The position numbers were made by a program, and so were the translations under genes. A stretch of DNA of 64,000 nucleotides from CG2-30-51-40 sp041753575. GTDB taxonomy: Bacteria; Desulfobacterota; DSM-4660; Desulfatiglandales; Desulfatiglandaceae. The stretch covers positions 3,587-67,586 of the forward strand of contig JBGSUA010000003.1 in NCBI GenBank assembly GCA_041753575.1, in the 5' to 3' direction. The notes below the pieces were generated by a model. The model saw only the letters and a list, made by a program, of their open reading frames with translations. It was not told where the DNA came from and did not search any database. Shown here in pieces: positions 9,144 through 17,869 of the stretch; the first letter of the stretch is position 1, and every line of letters begins with the position of its first letter.

Positions 9144-9315
9144 TCGTAACTGCTTTCTTCATTCTGTTTCATCACACATAATCGCGACGACGCGCAACCT
9201 TCGGCGTGAACGCTCGCGTCACCCGGAGCCGGCTGTTTCGGCGATCGGGTGCACGCCATTGGTTCGCAACATGTGATTTGCTCGCCCATTGCACATGGGC
9301 TCACGAACCCTCAAA

Positions 9316-9732
9316 TCAGACCAGGCTTTCCGTGAGAACGAAGTCTTTCCTCGATGCGACGGCAGATAGCAGTTGACTCAGTTTCGGAACCGTTGGGACA
9401 GTTCTCCCTTGCTCGTAGCGAGCGTAGGTATTGAGGGACTTTAAACCCAGTTTTGACGCGACCTCGGCGAGAGACAGTCCGGACTTAATCCGCTCGCGTC
9501 GGAGGAGGAAAGCAGTGAGAGTAGATTCATCTGACGCACCAACCTCAAAATACTCGCCTTTTCCAGGAAAGAGATGAATCTTGAAGTCACGTTTGTTGAC
9601 GAGTGTTTCAATAGCGTCGGCGATCATGTCAAAGGCTTCCTTCTTTGTTCGCCCCTGAGAAACCACGGTCAGGATGGGAACTTCAATAGCCCAATACCGG
9701 CCCGACTTGAAAACTCTTCCAGCAAATCTCAT
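9316..9732 (-). CDS. hicB: HicB-family antitoxin with C-terminal HTH
   Basis: A 138-residue protein: an N-terminal HicB fold (residues ~1-55; WAIEVPILTVVSQGRTKKEAFDMIADAIE) and a C-terminal XRE-type helix-turn-helix (~80-130; GLSLAEVASKLGLKSLNTYARYEQG). In HicAB modules it neutralises the HicA mRNA interferase and represses its own operon by DNA binding. The start overlaps the hicA stop (ATGA). The order toxin-antitoxin is the usual hicA-hicB order. Confidence 0.9.
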   Translation of the reverse strand: MRFAGRVFKSGRYWAIEVPILTVVSQGRTKKEAFDMIADAIETLVNKRDFKIHLFPGKGEYFEVGASDESTLTAFLLRRERIKSGLSLAEVASKLGLKSLNTYARYEQGRTVPTVPKLSQLLSAVASRKDFVLTESLV

Positions 9733-9908
9733 AATAAACCTCCCCCGCCCTCCTTGAGGATTGCCTTGGCGGTGTATTCGTTTATCTCATTGTGTCTGGG
9801 CACGACGATCTCCCGTTTGCCATCGGACCAAACGTCGTGACGGGCGCCATGCCGAACAAGGCGCCAACCCAGAGAACGCAGCCTATTCTCGATGTCTCGA
9901 CGCTTCAT
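9729..9908 (-). CDS. hicA: HicA toxin (mRNA interferase)
   Basis: A 59-residue ORF starting MKRRDIENRLRSLGW. It carries the HicA double-stranded-RNA-binding-like fold signature with the catalytic histidine in LVRHGARHDVW (His24), followed by the strand KREIVVPRH and a terminal helix TAKAILKE. HicA toxins cleave mRNA. It overlaps hicB by four bases, so the pair is translationally coupled. The length is normal for HicA and no disabling change is visible, so the module may be active. Confidence 0.9.
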   Translation of the reverse strand: MKRRDIENRLRSLGWRLVRHGARHDVWSDGKREIVVPRHNEINEYTAKAILKEGGGGLL

Positions 9909-9948
9909 GGGTCAACTTTACACCGATATGTGTAAATGTCAAGACCCA
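9908..9948. promoter_or_regulatory. Palindromic operator-like site upstream of hicAB
   Basis: A perfect 7-bp inverted repeat (TTTACAC, 6-base spacer, GTGTAAA; 9917-9936) is nested in outer arms TGGGTC / GACCCA. It sits immediately before the hicA start, where HicB-type HTH antitoxins bind to autoregulate. A TTGACA hexamer on the minus strand (9940-9935) overlaps the palindrome. Confidence 0.65.
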
Positions 9949-10147
9949 GTCCGAATCTCGGCCCGGGTATGATCGCAACCAAAGTGCTATACGGGCGAAC
10001 AATATATTGAACAGTTTCCTTTCAATATCAAGAAGTTTAGCACTTGTCAATATTACAAAGAAAATCAAATTGATAAATCTCTTTAATGTTATTATTTTTG
10101 CTAAATTGTTCAAGACTCATTTTGTAATGTTAGTGGGTTTATGTTCA

Positions 10148-10341
10148 ATGCCTATACTGCCTGTTCCGGTCCCCATTCTGAAGAGTTTTGACGCAATTCT
10201 CGAAAAACGAGCCGTTCCGCCGGGACAGCGTGCGGACTATAAAAAGTGGCTCAGGTAATTTCTGGCGACCAGTTACGTTTGTTCGTCGAGAAGTTGCGGG
10301 AAAAAAGACAGAACCCATTACGTTCCAACCAATATATTTAA
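10148..10341 (+). pseudogene. Degenerate N-terminal fragment of a tyrosine recombinase/integrase
   Basis: The reading MPILPVPVPILKSFDAILEK, then PPGQRADYKKWLR, is the typical SAM-like N-terminus of integron/phage-type tyrosine recombinases of Deltaproteobacteria. The next codon is TAA where a Tyr codon (TAT) followed by Phe-Leu is usual. Further on, another frame reads LRLFVEKLREKRQ, the next expected helix. Nonsense change, deletion and frameshift show it is dead. No catalytic R-H-R-Y part remains. Confidence 0.6.
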
Positions 10342-10683
10342 GGAGGCCGAGAGCCCACTTGATTTCTAATTGGGTGAGGTTGCCACGAGCAGGGCGGCAA
10401 AATTGAGCTTGGCGGATAATCCGGGAAAGCTCCGGCCAGGGGCAGGGTCATGGCAGGCACTTTGTGAAAAAAATTACTAAATTGGCTTGACAGTTACGGA
10501 AACTTTTGATAAATTACCCTTGTCTTTACAGAAACTGAGAACGCTGGGCAGGGTGGTTCTTTGGCTTTAATTTCGACCTTAGCTTTTGCGGGTAGCAGGG
10601 TTTCTGGGGTAACACGGGTAAGAGGCTAACAGGGGCAATCCCATTAATGTGTGAAAAACAACTAATTAACAGGAGAGGACATT
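10342..10683. promoter_or_regulatory. sat promoter and long leader
   Basis: A good sigma-70-type promoter lies at 10487-10515: TTGACA, 17-base spacer, TAAATT. The inferred leader to the sat ATG is roughly 160 bases. A GGAGAGG ribosome site precedes the start. No known riboswitch was recognised in the leader. Confidence 0.7.
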
Positions 10684-11877
10684 ATGATTAAACCGCATGG
10701 ATCTGACAAACTGAACCCCCTTTATGTCATGGACGCTACGGAACGCGCCAAATTGACTAAAGAGGCTGAGAAACTCCCGTCTGTTGTAGTTTCTTCCGCC
10801 GCTGCCGCCAACGCGGTGATGCTGGGCGCCGGCTACTTCAATCCCTTGACTGGTTTTATGAATGTAGCGGACGCGATAAGCGTTGCCAAGGACATGAAGA
10901 CAACAAAGGGGCTTTTCTGGCCTGTTCCTATTCTGAACGTGCTCAAAGACGCATCCCCCATCAAGGGCGCGAAAAAGATCGCTCTGAGAGATCCCAATGT
11001 TGCAGGCAACCCTGTCATAGCAATCCAGGAAGTCGCAGCCATCGAAGAGATTAAGCCCGACCAGATGAAGATGATGACCCAGTCCATTTTCAGGACTGAA
11101 GATCCCAAGCATCCCGGTGTAGCGGCATTCAACAGCGTAGGCAACCTGGCGGTCTCTGGCCCCATCAAGGTTCTCAGCTATTCATACTTTGAGAAGGAAT
11201 TCCCCGAGACCTTCCGTACCGCATATCAGATCAGAGAACAGATGGGCAAGCTTGGCTGGAACAAGGTTGTCGCCTTCCAGACTAGAAACCCGATGCACCG
11301 CGCCCATGAAGAACTATGCCGCATGGCATATAATGATCTTAAGGCAGACGGCATATTGATCCACATGCTGCTTGGGAAACTGAAGGGGGGAGACATCCCG
11401 GCTGACGTTCGCGACGCCTGCATCAGAAAGATGGTTGAGCTCTACTTTAAGCCCAACACCGTCTTGATAACAGGCTACGGCTTTGACATGCTCTATGCCG
11501 GGCCGAAAGAGGCGGTGCTTCACGCGGTTTTCAGGCAAAACACGGGCTGCACACACCTGATAGTTGGAAGGGATCACGCAGGCGTGGGAGACTATTACGG
11601 CCCGTTTGACGCACAGACCATATTTGATGAGGTACCAAAGGGTGCCCTGCTGATACAAATCTACAAGGCCGACAACACCGCTTGGTCAAAGAAGCTCGGC
11701 AAGGTCATAATGATGCGCGATGCCCCGGATCACACAAAGGATGATTTCATTATGCTTTCCGGAACCAAGGTGCGAGAGATGCTGGGCAAAGGAGAGGCTC
11801 CTCCTCCTGAGTTCTCAAGACCGGAAGTTGCCAAGATTCTCATCGGCTACTACCAGGCGCTGGACAGCAAGAAATAG
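10684..11877 (+). CDS. sat: Sulfate adenylyltransferase (ATP sulfurylase)
   Basis: Catalyses ATP + sulfate to APS + PPi, the first step of dissimilatory sulfate reduction (or its reverse). The 397-residue length fits the homo-oligomeric prokaryotic Sat family. Active-site motifs are intact: QTRN at 199-202, HRAH at 205-208, and GRDHAGVGDYYG near 300; the C-terminal KVREML segment is also typical. It has its own promoter and is followed by an intrinsic terminator, so it is monocistronic; aprAB are not in the window. Confidence 0.96.
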   Translation: MIKPHGSDKLNPLYVMDATERAKLTKEAEKLPSVVVSSAAAANAVMLGAGYFNPLTGFMNVADAISVAKDMKTTKGLFWPVPILNVLKDASPIKGAKKIALRDPNVAGNPVIAIQEVAAIEEIKPDQMKMMTQSIFRTEDPKHPGVAAFNSVGNLAVSGPIKVLSYSYFEKEFPETFRTAYQIREQMGKLGWNKVVAFQTRNPMHRAHEELCRMAYNDLKADGILIHMLLGKLKGGDIPADVRDACIRKMVELYFKPNTVLITGYGFDMLYAGPKEAVLHAVFRQNTGCTHLIVGRDHAGVGDYYGPFDAQTIFDEVPKGALLIQIYKADNTAWSKKLGKVIMMRDAPDHTKDDFIMLSGTKVREMLGKGEAPPPEFSRPEVAKILIGYYQALDSKK

Positions 11878-11908
11878 TCAGTAAACCAAATTCAATAATA
11901 GCTTGAAG

Positions 11909-11939
11909 GAAAACCCGTGCCGTCAGGTACGGGTTTTTT
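11909..11939 (+). terminator. Rho-independent terminator of sat
   Basis: Stem AAACCCGTGCC / GGTACGGGTTT with loop GTCA (one G-T type mismatch), running into TTTTTT, about 30 bases after the sat stop. Confidence 0.85.
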
Positions 11940-12007
11940 GTTGGGGAATCAGGCGGCCTGTGGGGGAGACGGAGGTCCCTTAACCATAATACAAATGAGC
12001 TGTTTGC

Positions 12008-13975
12008 TTATCGGACCCCCATGCAGCCGGTTATGTTCGCCCATTCATTGAATACGACCCAGTTGTATTTCTCAAAGAAGAGCCTGTCGCTCAATTGATA
12101 GGCCTTCTTGGCGCTTCGTTCCTCGAATTTCTTGCGTTCACCGGGGCCGCCGTTATAAAGAGCATAGAGGAGCCTGGCGAGGTTATCCTGTTCAGCGTTC
12201 ACCTGTGAGCCCGGGGCCGTTCTGCCTCTAAGGGCGTATTTTACAAGATAATTATCCAGGATCTCGCAACCGGCTCTGGCATTATAGGAGATATCCCACC
12301 TGAGGTGTTTTGGTTCGTAGATTCCCCTCCAGACCTTCTCGTTTATCTGCATGATCCCGACAGAGGTGTTATTGTAGGACCTTAGATGGCTTACTTTCCC
12401 GCCCTTTTCGATAAACTGCTTGAAGCAGCTTTCCTGCCAGCATGCAGCGAGCACCACCCTTCTGAAGAACGTCTTCAGCTCGGGCGGCATGGATGATTTA
12501 CCAAGAGTATCTTCTGTGCTTTTCCGAAGCATACCCTTTACACGTTCAAGATATACGTCTATGTCCTTGCCTTTGGGAATCCAGGGCCTAATTGCTTCAA
12601 GCTCCTTCTTGGCTGGCCCTGCCTCAGCATCGCACGGCCTTACCATGAATTTGAATACCCTATCGAGAATGGACATATCCCCAGGCTCTTCCGGCGCCTT
12701 GCCCGAATCCTCCATGTCACTGTCCAGCTCCTCCAGGTCAAATGCCGGACCAGCGCCTACAATCGGCGCTCCCAGTCCAAGCACCTCCCTCAGAGATGGA
12801 CTCATATCCATATTGTAGGCCAGACCCGCGGCCTCTCCGGTGGCTATCAGTCTTACAAGCCTTACAAGACCGTTTCTGCTGATTTCAATGCCAAGCGCCG
12901 GTCCGATCCTGTCCAGGGCAATAAGGGCATCGGCCGCCGCAAAAAAGCAGAGGTAGGAAGTTATGCTCTCCGAGGGTCTCTTCCCCAAGTGATTTCTCAT
13001 GATGGGAGATATCTGGCTCCATACCTCGACGAACTGCTCCCTCACAAAATCTCTGTTCAGGTGCTCGGCAGGGTTCAACCGGCCCAGCTCCCGGGCAAAG
13101 CTGTATCTGGTATCCAGAAGTATCTCAAGCAGTGTTTCCTTCTCTCCTTCTGTCAGCGGCTCTCCGAAAAGGGCAAGCATCATCTGGACAAGGAATGAAT
13201 CCCACGCCTCCCAAATGCTTACGAATGAGTCAAGCTCCTTCTCGCTCAGCACTTCATCCTGGGAGGGAACTTTTGTCCTTTCCGCAGGGCGATCCACATC
13301 TGCCAGGATCTCGGCCCTTATGGCAACAGGAGATACTGTTACCTCTCCCGGCCTCATACTCTCAATCATCCTGATGGCGGTATCCTTCCTGTCCTCAGGA
13401 AAAAGAGGAAGGAGGAACCCCTTGACTTCCTCAAGGGGCGGGCTCAGGTTGACAGTAATCTTGCCAAAGTAATCAAAGACCCTTTCCTTAATAAGATCCC
13501 ACACCAGCCCGGCTACGGAAGCAGGTCTATGCTTGAGATCATAGACGTTAGAATCAACTATCTCAAAACTCATCATCCATGTTCCGGCCTTTATGACAGG
13601 CCGCTGCAGCAAGACCAGATATCCCTCCCAGTCCACCGGCATCCTGCACTTACCCAATAGATAAGCCCCTGCCTTAGCCTTGATATGGGTCTCAAAACGG
13701 ACCAGGCCCTCATCAGAGGAAAACTGGGGGCTGGAAATAATAACCCTGTTGCAGCCGTACCCTTCACCTTCAAGAGTCACGGACTCACCTGGGCCTGAAA
13801 ATGCAGAATAGACAACCAGTGAACGCAAGAGCGGATAGTCCACACGCACTGAAAAGCTCTGGGGCTCAGCCAAGGCCCTGGAGCCCTGTCCTGCAATGCA
13901 GCATCCCAACAAAACAAAGAACAATGCCCTCTTAGCAGCTCCCCAAAAATTGATTCTATCAATAAATCCGGCCAT
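12008..13975 (-). CDS. Exported protein with C-terminal lytic transglycosylase (SLT) domain
   Basis: A 655-residue protein with a signal peptide (FFVLLGCCIAGQGSRALAEP). About 480 residues have no recognised domain. The C-terminal ~140 residues form a goose-type/Slt lysozyme fold: catalytic Glu in ACWQES (Glu515), then NTSVGIMQI (the GLMQI-like motif), NARAGCEILDNYL and LYALYNGGPG. Such enzymes cleave peptidoglycan between MurNAc and GlcNAc in the periplasm. The long N-terminal region has an all-beta start and mixed charged helices. The gene stands alone between sat and an acyl-CoA dehydrogenase remnant. Confidence 0.85.
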   Translation of the reverse strand: MAGFIDRINFWGAAKRALFFVLLGCCIAGQGSRALAEPQSFSVRVDYPLLRSLVVYSAFSGPGESVTLEGEGYGCNRVIISSPQFSSDEGLVRFETHIKAKAGAYLLGKCRMPVDWEGYLVLLQRPVIKAGTWMMSFEIVDSNVYDLKHRPASVAGLVWDLIKERVFDYFGKITVNLSPPLEEVKGFLLPLFPEDRKDTAIRMIESMRPGEVTVSPVAIRAEILADVDRPAERTKVPSQDEVLSEKELDSFVSIWEAWDSFLVQMMLALFGEPLTEGEKETLLEILLDTRYSFARELGRLNPAEHLNRDFVREQFVEVWSQISPIMRNHLGKRPSESITSYLCFFAAADALIALDRIGPALGIEISRNGLVRLVRLIATGEAAGLAYNMDMSPSLREVLGLGAPIVGAGPAFDLEELDSDMEDSGKAPEEPGDMSILDRVFKFMVRPCDAEAGPAKKELEAIRPWIPKGKDIDVYLERVKGMLRKSTEDTLGKSSMPPELKTFFRRVVLAACWQESCFKQFIEKGGKVSHLRSYNNTSVGIMQINEKVWRGIYEPKHLRWDISYNARAGCEILDNYLVKYALRGRTAPGSQVNAEQDNLARLLYALYNGGPGERKKFEERSAKKAYQLSDRLFFEKYNWVVFNEWANITGCMGVR

Positions 13976-14054
13976 ATTTCTTCACCTTTTTCGCGCCGTT
14001 ATTAGCGCTTCTGTGAGCAAATATACTCCAAGTGATGCATTCCGTAAAGCCCGC

Positions 14055-14211
14055 GCTGAGAGAGGGCCGTTCCATGGGAACCAAGGCGGCGGATGGGGGA
14101 ACAGGGCTGCCTGTTCGCATTGCTTTTTGAAGCCTCCGGAGGGCTTGATCCGGATTTCCACTTTTCGGTCATCATCGCAAAGGAACTTCTCCGTTCGGAC
14201 GGATTCGGCTT
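14055..14211 (+). pseudogene. Decayed partial copy of acyl-CoA dehydrogenase
   Basis: The DNA matches the 5' part of the intact acyl-CoA dehydrogenase about 5.9 kb to the right (around 19911-20068): shared blocks AGAGGGCCGTTCCA, GAACAGGGCT and CTTGATCCGGATTTCCACTTTT-like stretches, with small indels that break the frame. It is in the same orientation, so the pair are direct repeats flanking the ligase-TRAP module. Confidence 0.8.
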
Positions 14212-14294
14212 AGTGAAGCCGGACACGGCTCAGGAAGGTCTGGAAAGGACGGTATCGAGCGGTCAGGGTGTTATTATGGCCTTGGCTGAGAGCC

Positions 14295-15035
14295 TTACCG
14301 GCCGGAAAGCGGGCGTGATTGTTTATCGCGAAAGGCCTTTTCCCCTTCGATGAGGGTCTTTCCAAATTCGATTGCGTGCAACCGCATCGCCTCGGCCGCG
14401 CGCCGGGCGTCTCCAGCCAATACCGCCTCTACAACCGGGCGGTGCATTCCAGCCGGGTGGATGAAATTAAAATCAGGGGCGCCGGCCAGGACAACCCTTC
14501 TTGTAACCTCCATCAACGCCCTCACCAGAACCTCGAAGAAGCGGTTCTGACACATCTCCGCCAGGATGAAATGAACAGAGGTCTTCCGGTGGATATCCTC
14601 CTCCATGGATTGACTCGGTTTTTCTTCCTCCTCAAGGGCCTTCCCCAAACGATCCGCATTCTCGGCCGTAAGATGTTGCGCGGCCAAACTTGCGATTTCC
14701 GGTTCATTGAGCAGCCTCACCTGATATAGTTCCTGAATGGAGATCTTCTCTGCCAGAAAGAGATCCACAAAGGACATGGTCAGATGATCAAAGGTCAGCT
14801 CCTGAACGAAGGCTCCCCCCGTCGCCCCATGTCGAATACAGATGAAGCCGGAATTTTCAAGCTTTCGAAAGGCCTCACGCACCGCGACCCGGCTGACCTC
14901 GAACTCCTGTGCCAGATCGCGTTCCGAGGGCAATCGTTCTCCGGCCTTGAGCTGCCCGGAAAGGATGCCGTCTCTCAACTGCATCACCACCTCGTCAGAG
15001 ACCCTGGACGGTCGAATGGGTTTGAATTGGGGCAT
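14295..15035 (-). CDS. FadR-subfamily GntR transcriptional regulator
   Basis: A 246-residue regulator: winged HTH at ~8-75 (GERLPSERDLAQEFEVSRVAVREAFRKLE split by the recognition helix) and an all-helical FCD ligand domain at ~90-235 with histidines suited to metal or acid binding (HFILAEMC, HRPVVEAVL, RLHAIEFGK). FCD regulators sense acyl-CoAs or organic acids. It is divergent from the acyl-CoA ligase operon, and a TGGTNNNACCA-type palindrome lies between them. Local repression of ligase-TRAP-dehydrogenase genes is inferred. Confidence 0.9.
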   Translation of the reverse strand: MPQFKPIRPSRVSDEVVMQLRDGILSGQLKAGERLPSERDLAQEFEVSRVAVREAFRKLENSGFICIRHGATGGAFVQELTFDHLTMSFVDLFLAEKISIQELYQVRLLNEPEIASLAAQHLTAENADRLGKALEEEEKPSQSMEEDIHRKTSVHFILAEMCQNRFFEVLVRALMEVTRRVVLAGAPDFNFIHPAGMHRPVVEAVLAGDARRAAEAMRLHAIEFGKTLIEGEKAFRDKQSRPLSGR

Positions 15036-15097
15036 AGATATCTCCTTCGATACTTACACTACACGACAAGAAATTACCCTTCAAGCCAAAATTTTTA

Positions 15098-15139
15098 TTG
15101 ACATATATATTTCAATGGAATAATGGTTCTACCATTATT
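15098..15139 (+). promoter_or_regulatory. Promoter overlapped by a FadR-type operator
   Basis: TTGACA at 15098-15103 is followed after 15-17 bases by a -10-like AATAAT/TAATGG. The -10 region lies inside a perfect 9-bp inverted repeat (AATAATGGT TCT ACCATTATT, 15119-15139). Its core TGGTTCTACCA fits the TGGTNNNACCA pattern bound by FadR-like GntR proteins. Binding would block the acyl-CoA ligase promoter. Confidence 0.8.
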
Positions 15140-15223
15140 GAACTGGAGATGTTCTTCCATCGTGCCCGTGGGTGAGGCAGAGGCATTGTTGGAATGTGAA
15201 CCATTAATTGGCCAGGGAGTATA

Positions 15224-16726
15224 ATGCTCATGAACATAGCCAAACACCTGGAGCGAGGCGTCACCTTCTTTCCGAACCGTCCGGCGATTTCTGAATTCGG
15301 CACAGAAACAAGCTACCGGGAGTTGAATGCCCGGGCCAATGCCGTGGCCAGGACCCTGGATAGGATCGGCGTCAAACAGGGTGGGCGTGTGGGCCTGTGC
15401 AGTCCCAACTCTGCCGAATGGATCGCCTTCTACTTCGGAGCCCTGAAGGTCGGCGCTGTGGCCGTGACCTTTTCTCACCTCCTCAAGCCCCAGGAACTGA
15501 CCCAGATGGTACGCTATACAAGACCGCAGGTTCTCTTCACCACCGACGAAAAGAGGAATCTCCTGGAGGGGATGAGGGCTGAAGGATTTCTCAAAGGATT
15601 TGTCGGATCCGGGGGAGACTGGACATGGTCCGAAATCCTGAGCAAGGGACATGGGCCCTTCCAGGCCAGGGAAAGAGGCCCGGAGGACGCAGCCGCGATC
15701 CTTTTCACCGGAGGCACCACGGGGATCTCCAAAGGAGTTATCTTAACGCACGAAAACATTACGGTTTCAACCTGTAATGTCTCTTATTGTGAGCGATCCA
15801 CCGAAATGGATCGCGCCCTGTGTTTTCTTCCATTTAACCACGTCTTTGGACAAATCCACATCATGAATGCCACGCTCTTTTCCGGGGGCTGTCTGGAACT
15901 GCTGCCGTCCTTTGACCTCGACCGAGTCCTGGAGATGCTGTCTCTGGGAAAAGTAACCAAATTCTATGCGGTCCCGACCATCTACATCCGCCTGCTGGGG
16001 CTGGATAGTCTTGCGCAAAAGCTTTCCAATGTCCGTTACTGCTTTTCAGCGGCCGCATCCCTGGCATCGGAGACCGTCAGGGAATGGAAATCTCGGACCG
16101 GCCTCACTATCCACGAGGGCTACGGCCTGACCGAGACAGCCTCCGCGGTGACCTATAACCACATGATCGAGCATCACATAGGCTCCGTCGGCCAGGAAGT
16201 CCCCGGCGTAGAGGTACAGATCCGGGACATGGATGGCAGGCCGGTTGAAAGGGGCAGGGAGGGAGAGATCTGCATCCGGGGTCGGAATGTAATGAATGGA
16301 TACCTGGACCATCCCGAGGAGACCAGGGCCGCCTTCTGGGAGGACCGCTGGTTCAGATCAGGTGACATTGGGCTCTTTGATGAGGACGGATACCTCTATA
16401 TTGTGGACCGATTGAAAGACATGATCATCACAGGCGGCGAAAACGTTTATCCCAGAGAAGTGGAAGAGGTGCTCTACACCCGGAGCGAGATCCAGGAATG
16501 CGCGGTAGTGGGCCTGCCGGACAAGGAATGGGGAGAACGCGTAACAGCCTTCATTGTCCCCAAACCTGGTCATGCCGGTCTTCCGGAGGGCTTAAAAGGC
16601 TATCTCAAAGACCGTCTCGCCCCCTACAAAATGCCCAAGGAATTCATCATGGTTGATGATATCCCAAAAAACAGCGCGGGAAAGCTCCTGAAGCGGGAGT
16701 TGAAAAAGCAATACGGGGAACGATGA
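15224..16726 (+). CDS. AMP-forming acyl-CoA synthetase/ligase
   Basis: Activates a carboxylic acid to its CoA thioester via an acyl-adenylate. The 500-residue ANL-family protein has the P-loop FTGGTTGISKG, the A5 motif YGLTETAS, the hinge FRSGDIG, the GGENVYPREVEE segment and the C-terminal catalytic lysine in SAGKLLKREL. The substrate cannot be told from sequence; the TRAP transporter genes that follow suggest an imported organic or aromatic acid. An alternative ATG two codons in (15230) has a better-spaced GGGAG site. It is the first gene of an operon behind a FadR-type operator. Confidence 0.92.
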   Translation: MLMNIAKHLERGVTFFPNRPAISEFGTETSYRELNARANAVARTLDRIGVKQGGRVGLCSPNSAEWIAFYFGALKVGAVAVTFSHLLKPQELTQMVRYTRPQVLFTTDEKRNLLEGMRAEGFLKGFVGSGGDWTWSEILSKGHGPFQARERGPEDAAAILFTGGTTGISKGVILTHENITVSTCNVSYCERSTEMDRALCFLPFNHVFGQIHIMNATLFSGGCLELLPSFDLDRVLEMLSLGKVTKFYAVPTIYIRLLGLDSLAQKLSNVRYCFSAAASLASETVREWKSRTGLTIHEGYGLTETASAVTYNHMIEHHIGSVGQEVPGVEVQIRDMDGRPVERGREGEICIRGRNVMNGYLDHPEETRAAFWEDRWFRSGDIGLFDEDGYLYIVDRLKDMIITGGENVYPREVEEVLYTRSEIQECAVVGLPDKEWGERVTAFIVPKPGHAGLPEGLKGYLKDRLAPYKMPKEFIMVDDIPKNSAGKLLKRELKKQYGER

Positions 16727-16795
16727 GGATGCGGCAGAGACCTCACGGGGCCTCTTGCGTTTAACGACATTAAACATCAAAGGAGGATTTGAGTC

Positions 16796-17818
16796 ATGCT
16801 AAAACGTCTTTGGATCATCGGCCTGGGAATCATCTTTGGGGCACTCACCGTCTTTGCCCCGCTATCGGCGAACGCACAGGATAAAGTTCTCAAGTTACGC
16901 TACTCCAACTTCTTTCCGCCTGCTCACCCAAACGCCAAACTCTCCGAGGCATGGGGTAAAGAGGTTGAGAAGCGCACGAACGGCCGCGTCACCATCTCCT
17001 ATTTTCCAGGCAATACCCTGACCCCTCCCACTCAGACCTATGATAGCGTGGTCAAGGGTATCGCCGATGTGGGCCAGAGCCTGATGGCCTACTCAGCGGG
17101 AAGGTTTCCCCTTACAGGCGTATTCGGGCTGCCTTTGGGCTTTACCAGCGGATATCAGGCCACCATGACCCTGAATGCCTTTTATGATGCATTCAAGCCC
17201 GCGGAATATAACGATACCCAAGTCATGTATTTTCATGGGCATGGTCCCGGAATCATCTCCACCAGGAAAGCGGCCTCTTCCATTGACGACGTCAAGGGCA
17301 TGAGGATCAAGGTCAATGCTGAAAACGCAGACATCATCAAAGCCCTCGGGGGGGCACCGGTGAGCATGGTCATTACCGAGACTTACGATGCCACAAAAAA
17401 GGGAATCCTCGACGGTTTCCTGCTGCCTATTGAAACCTTGAAGGGCTGGAAGTTCGCGGAGGTTGTCAAAACGGCCATCGTCAACCACAGCATCTCCTAT
17501 ACAGCCCCCATCTTCGTGGTGATGAACAAGGACAAATGGAATGCCATATCCAAGGAAGATCAGGCGACCATCATGCAGATCAACAAGGAGTGGGTTGAAA
17601 AGCAGGCGAAACTCTGGAGTCAACTGGACAAGGAAGCCGAGGCCTTTTCTGCGGAAAAGGGCGTAAAGATCCTCAAGGCCTCCAAAGAAGAGGAAGCCAG
17701 GATAGCTGAGATCATGAAAGGGATACTTCCAGGCTATGTGAAAGACATGAAGGCCAAGGGACTTCCGGGCGACAAGGTTCTGGAGTTCTGCCTGGAATAT
17801 ATCCGGACTCATCCATAG
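16796..17818 (+). CDS. dctP: TRAP transporter solute-binding protein (DctP family)
   Basis: Periplasmic binding protein of a tripartite ATP-independent transporter. A signal peptide (IIGLGIIFGALTVFAPLSANA) precedes a 340-residue DctP fold: RYSNFFPPAHP start, GIADVGQSL, and the conserved arginine in VKGMRIKV that usually salt-bridges the ligand carboxylate. An AGGAGG ribosome site supports the start. It is followed by dctQ and dctM genes in the same operon, so a carboxylate-type substrate feeding the upstream CoA ligase is inferred. Confidence 0.93.
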   Translation: MLKRLWIIGLGIIFGALTVFAPLSANAQDKVLKLRYSNFFPPAHPNAKLSEAWGKEVEKRTNGRVTISYFPGNTLTPPTQTYDSVVKGIADVGQSLMAYSAGRFPLTGVFGLPLGFTSGYQATMTLNAFYDAFKPAEYNDTQVMYFHGHGPGIISTRKAASSIDDVKGMRIKVNAENADIIKALGGAPVSMVITETYDATKKGILDGFLLPIETLKGWKFAEVVKTAIVNHSISYTAPIFVVMNKDKWNAISKEDQATIMQINKEWVEKQAKLWSQLDKEAEAFSAEKGVKILKASKEEEARIAEIMKGILPGYVKDMKAKGLPGDKVLEFCLEYIRTHP

Positions 17819-17869
17819 CCGCGGCTTTGGTTGCCCTTTCCCGGCATCCGCATTTCAAAGGAGAAAGAG

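Noticed and set aside
9883..10113. Minus-strand hydrophobic reading before hicA
   Set aside because: It overlaps the hicAB operator and hicA in another frame, has no ribosome site, and lies in AT-rich non-coding DNA.
15095..15652. Minus-strand reading through the operator and ligase start (185 codons)
   Set aside because: Runs across a clear promoter and opposite the conserved ligase; no family features.
17093..17812. Minus-strand open frame opposite dctP (239 codons)
   Set aside because: No motifs; antisense shadow of the TRAP binding protein gene.
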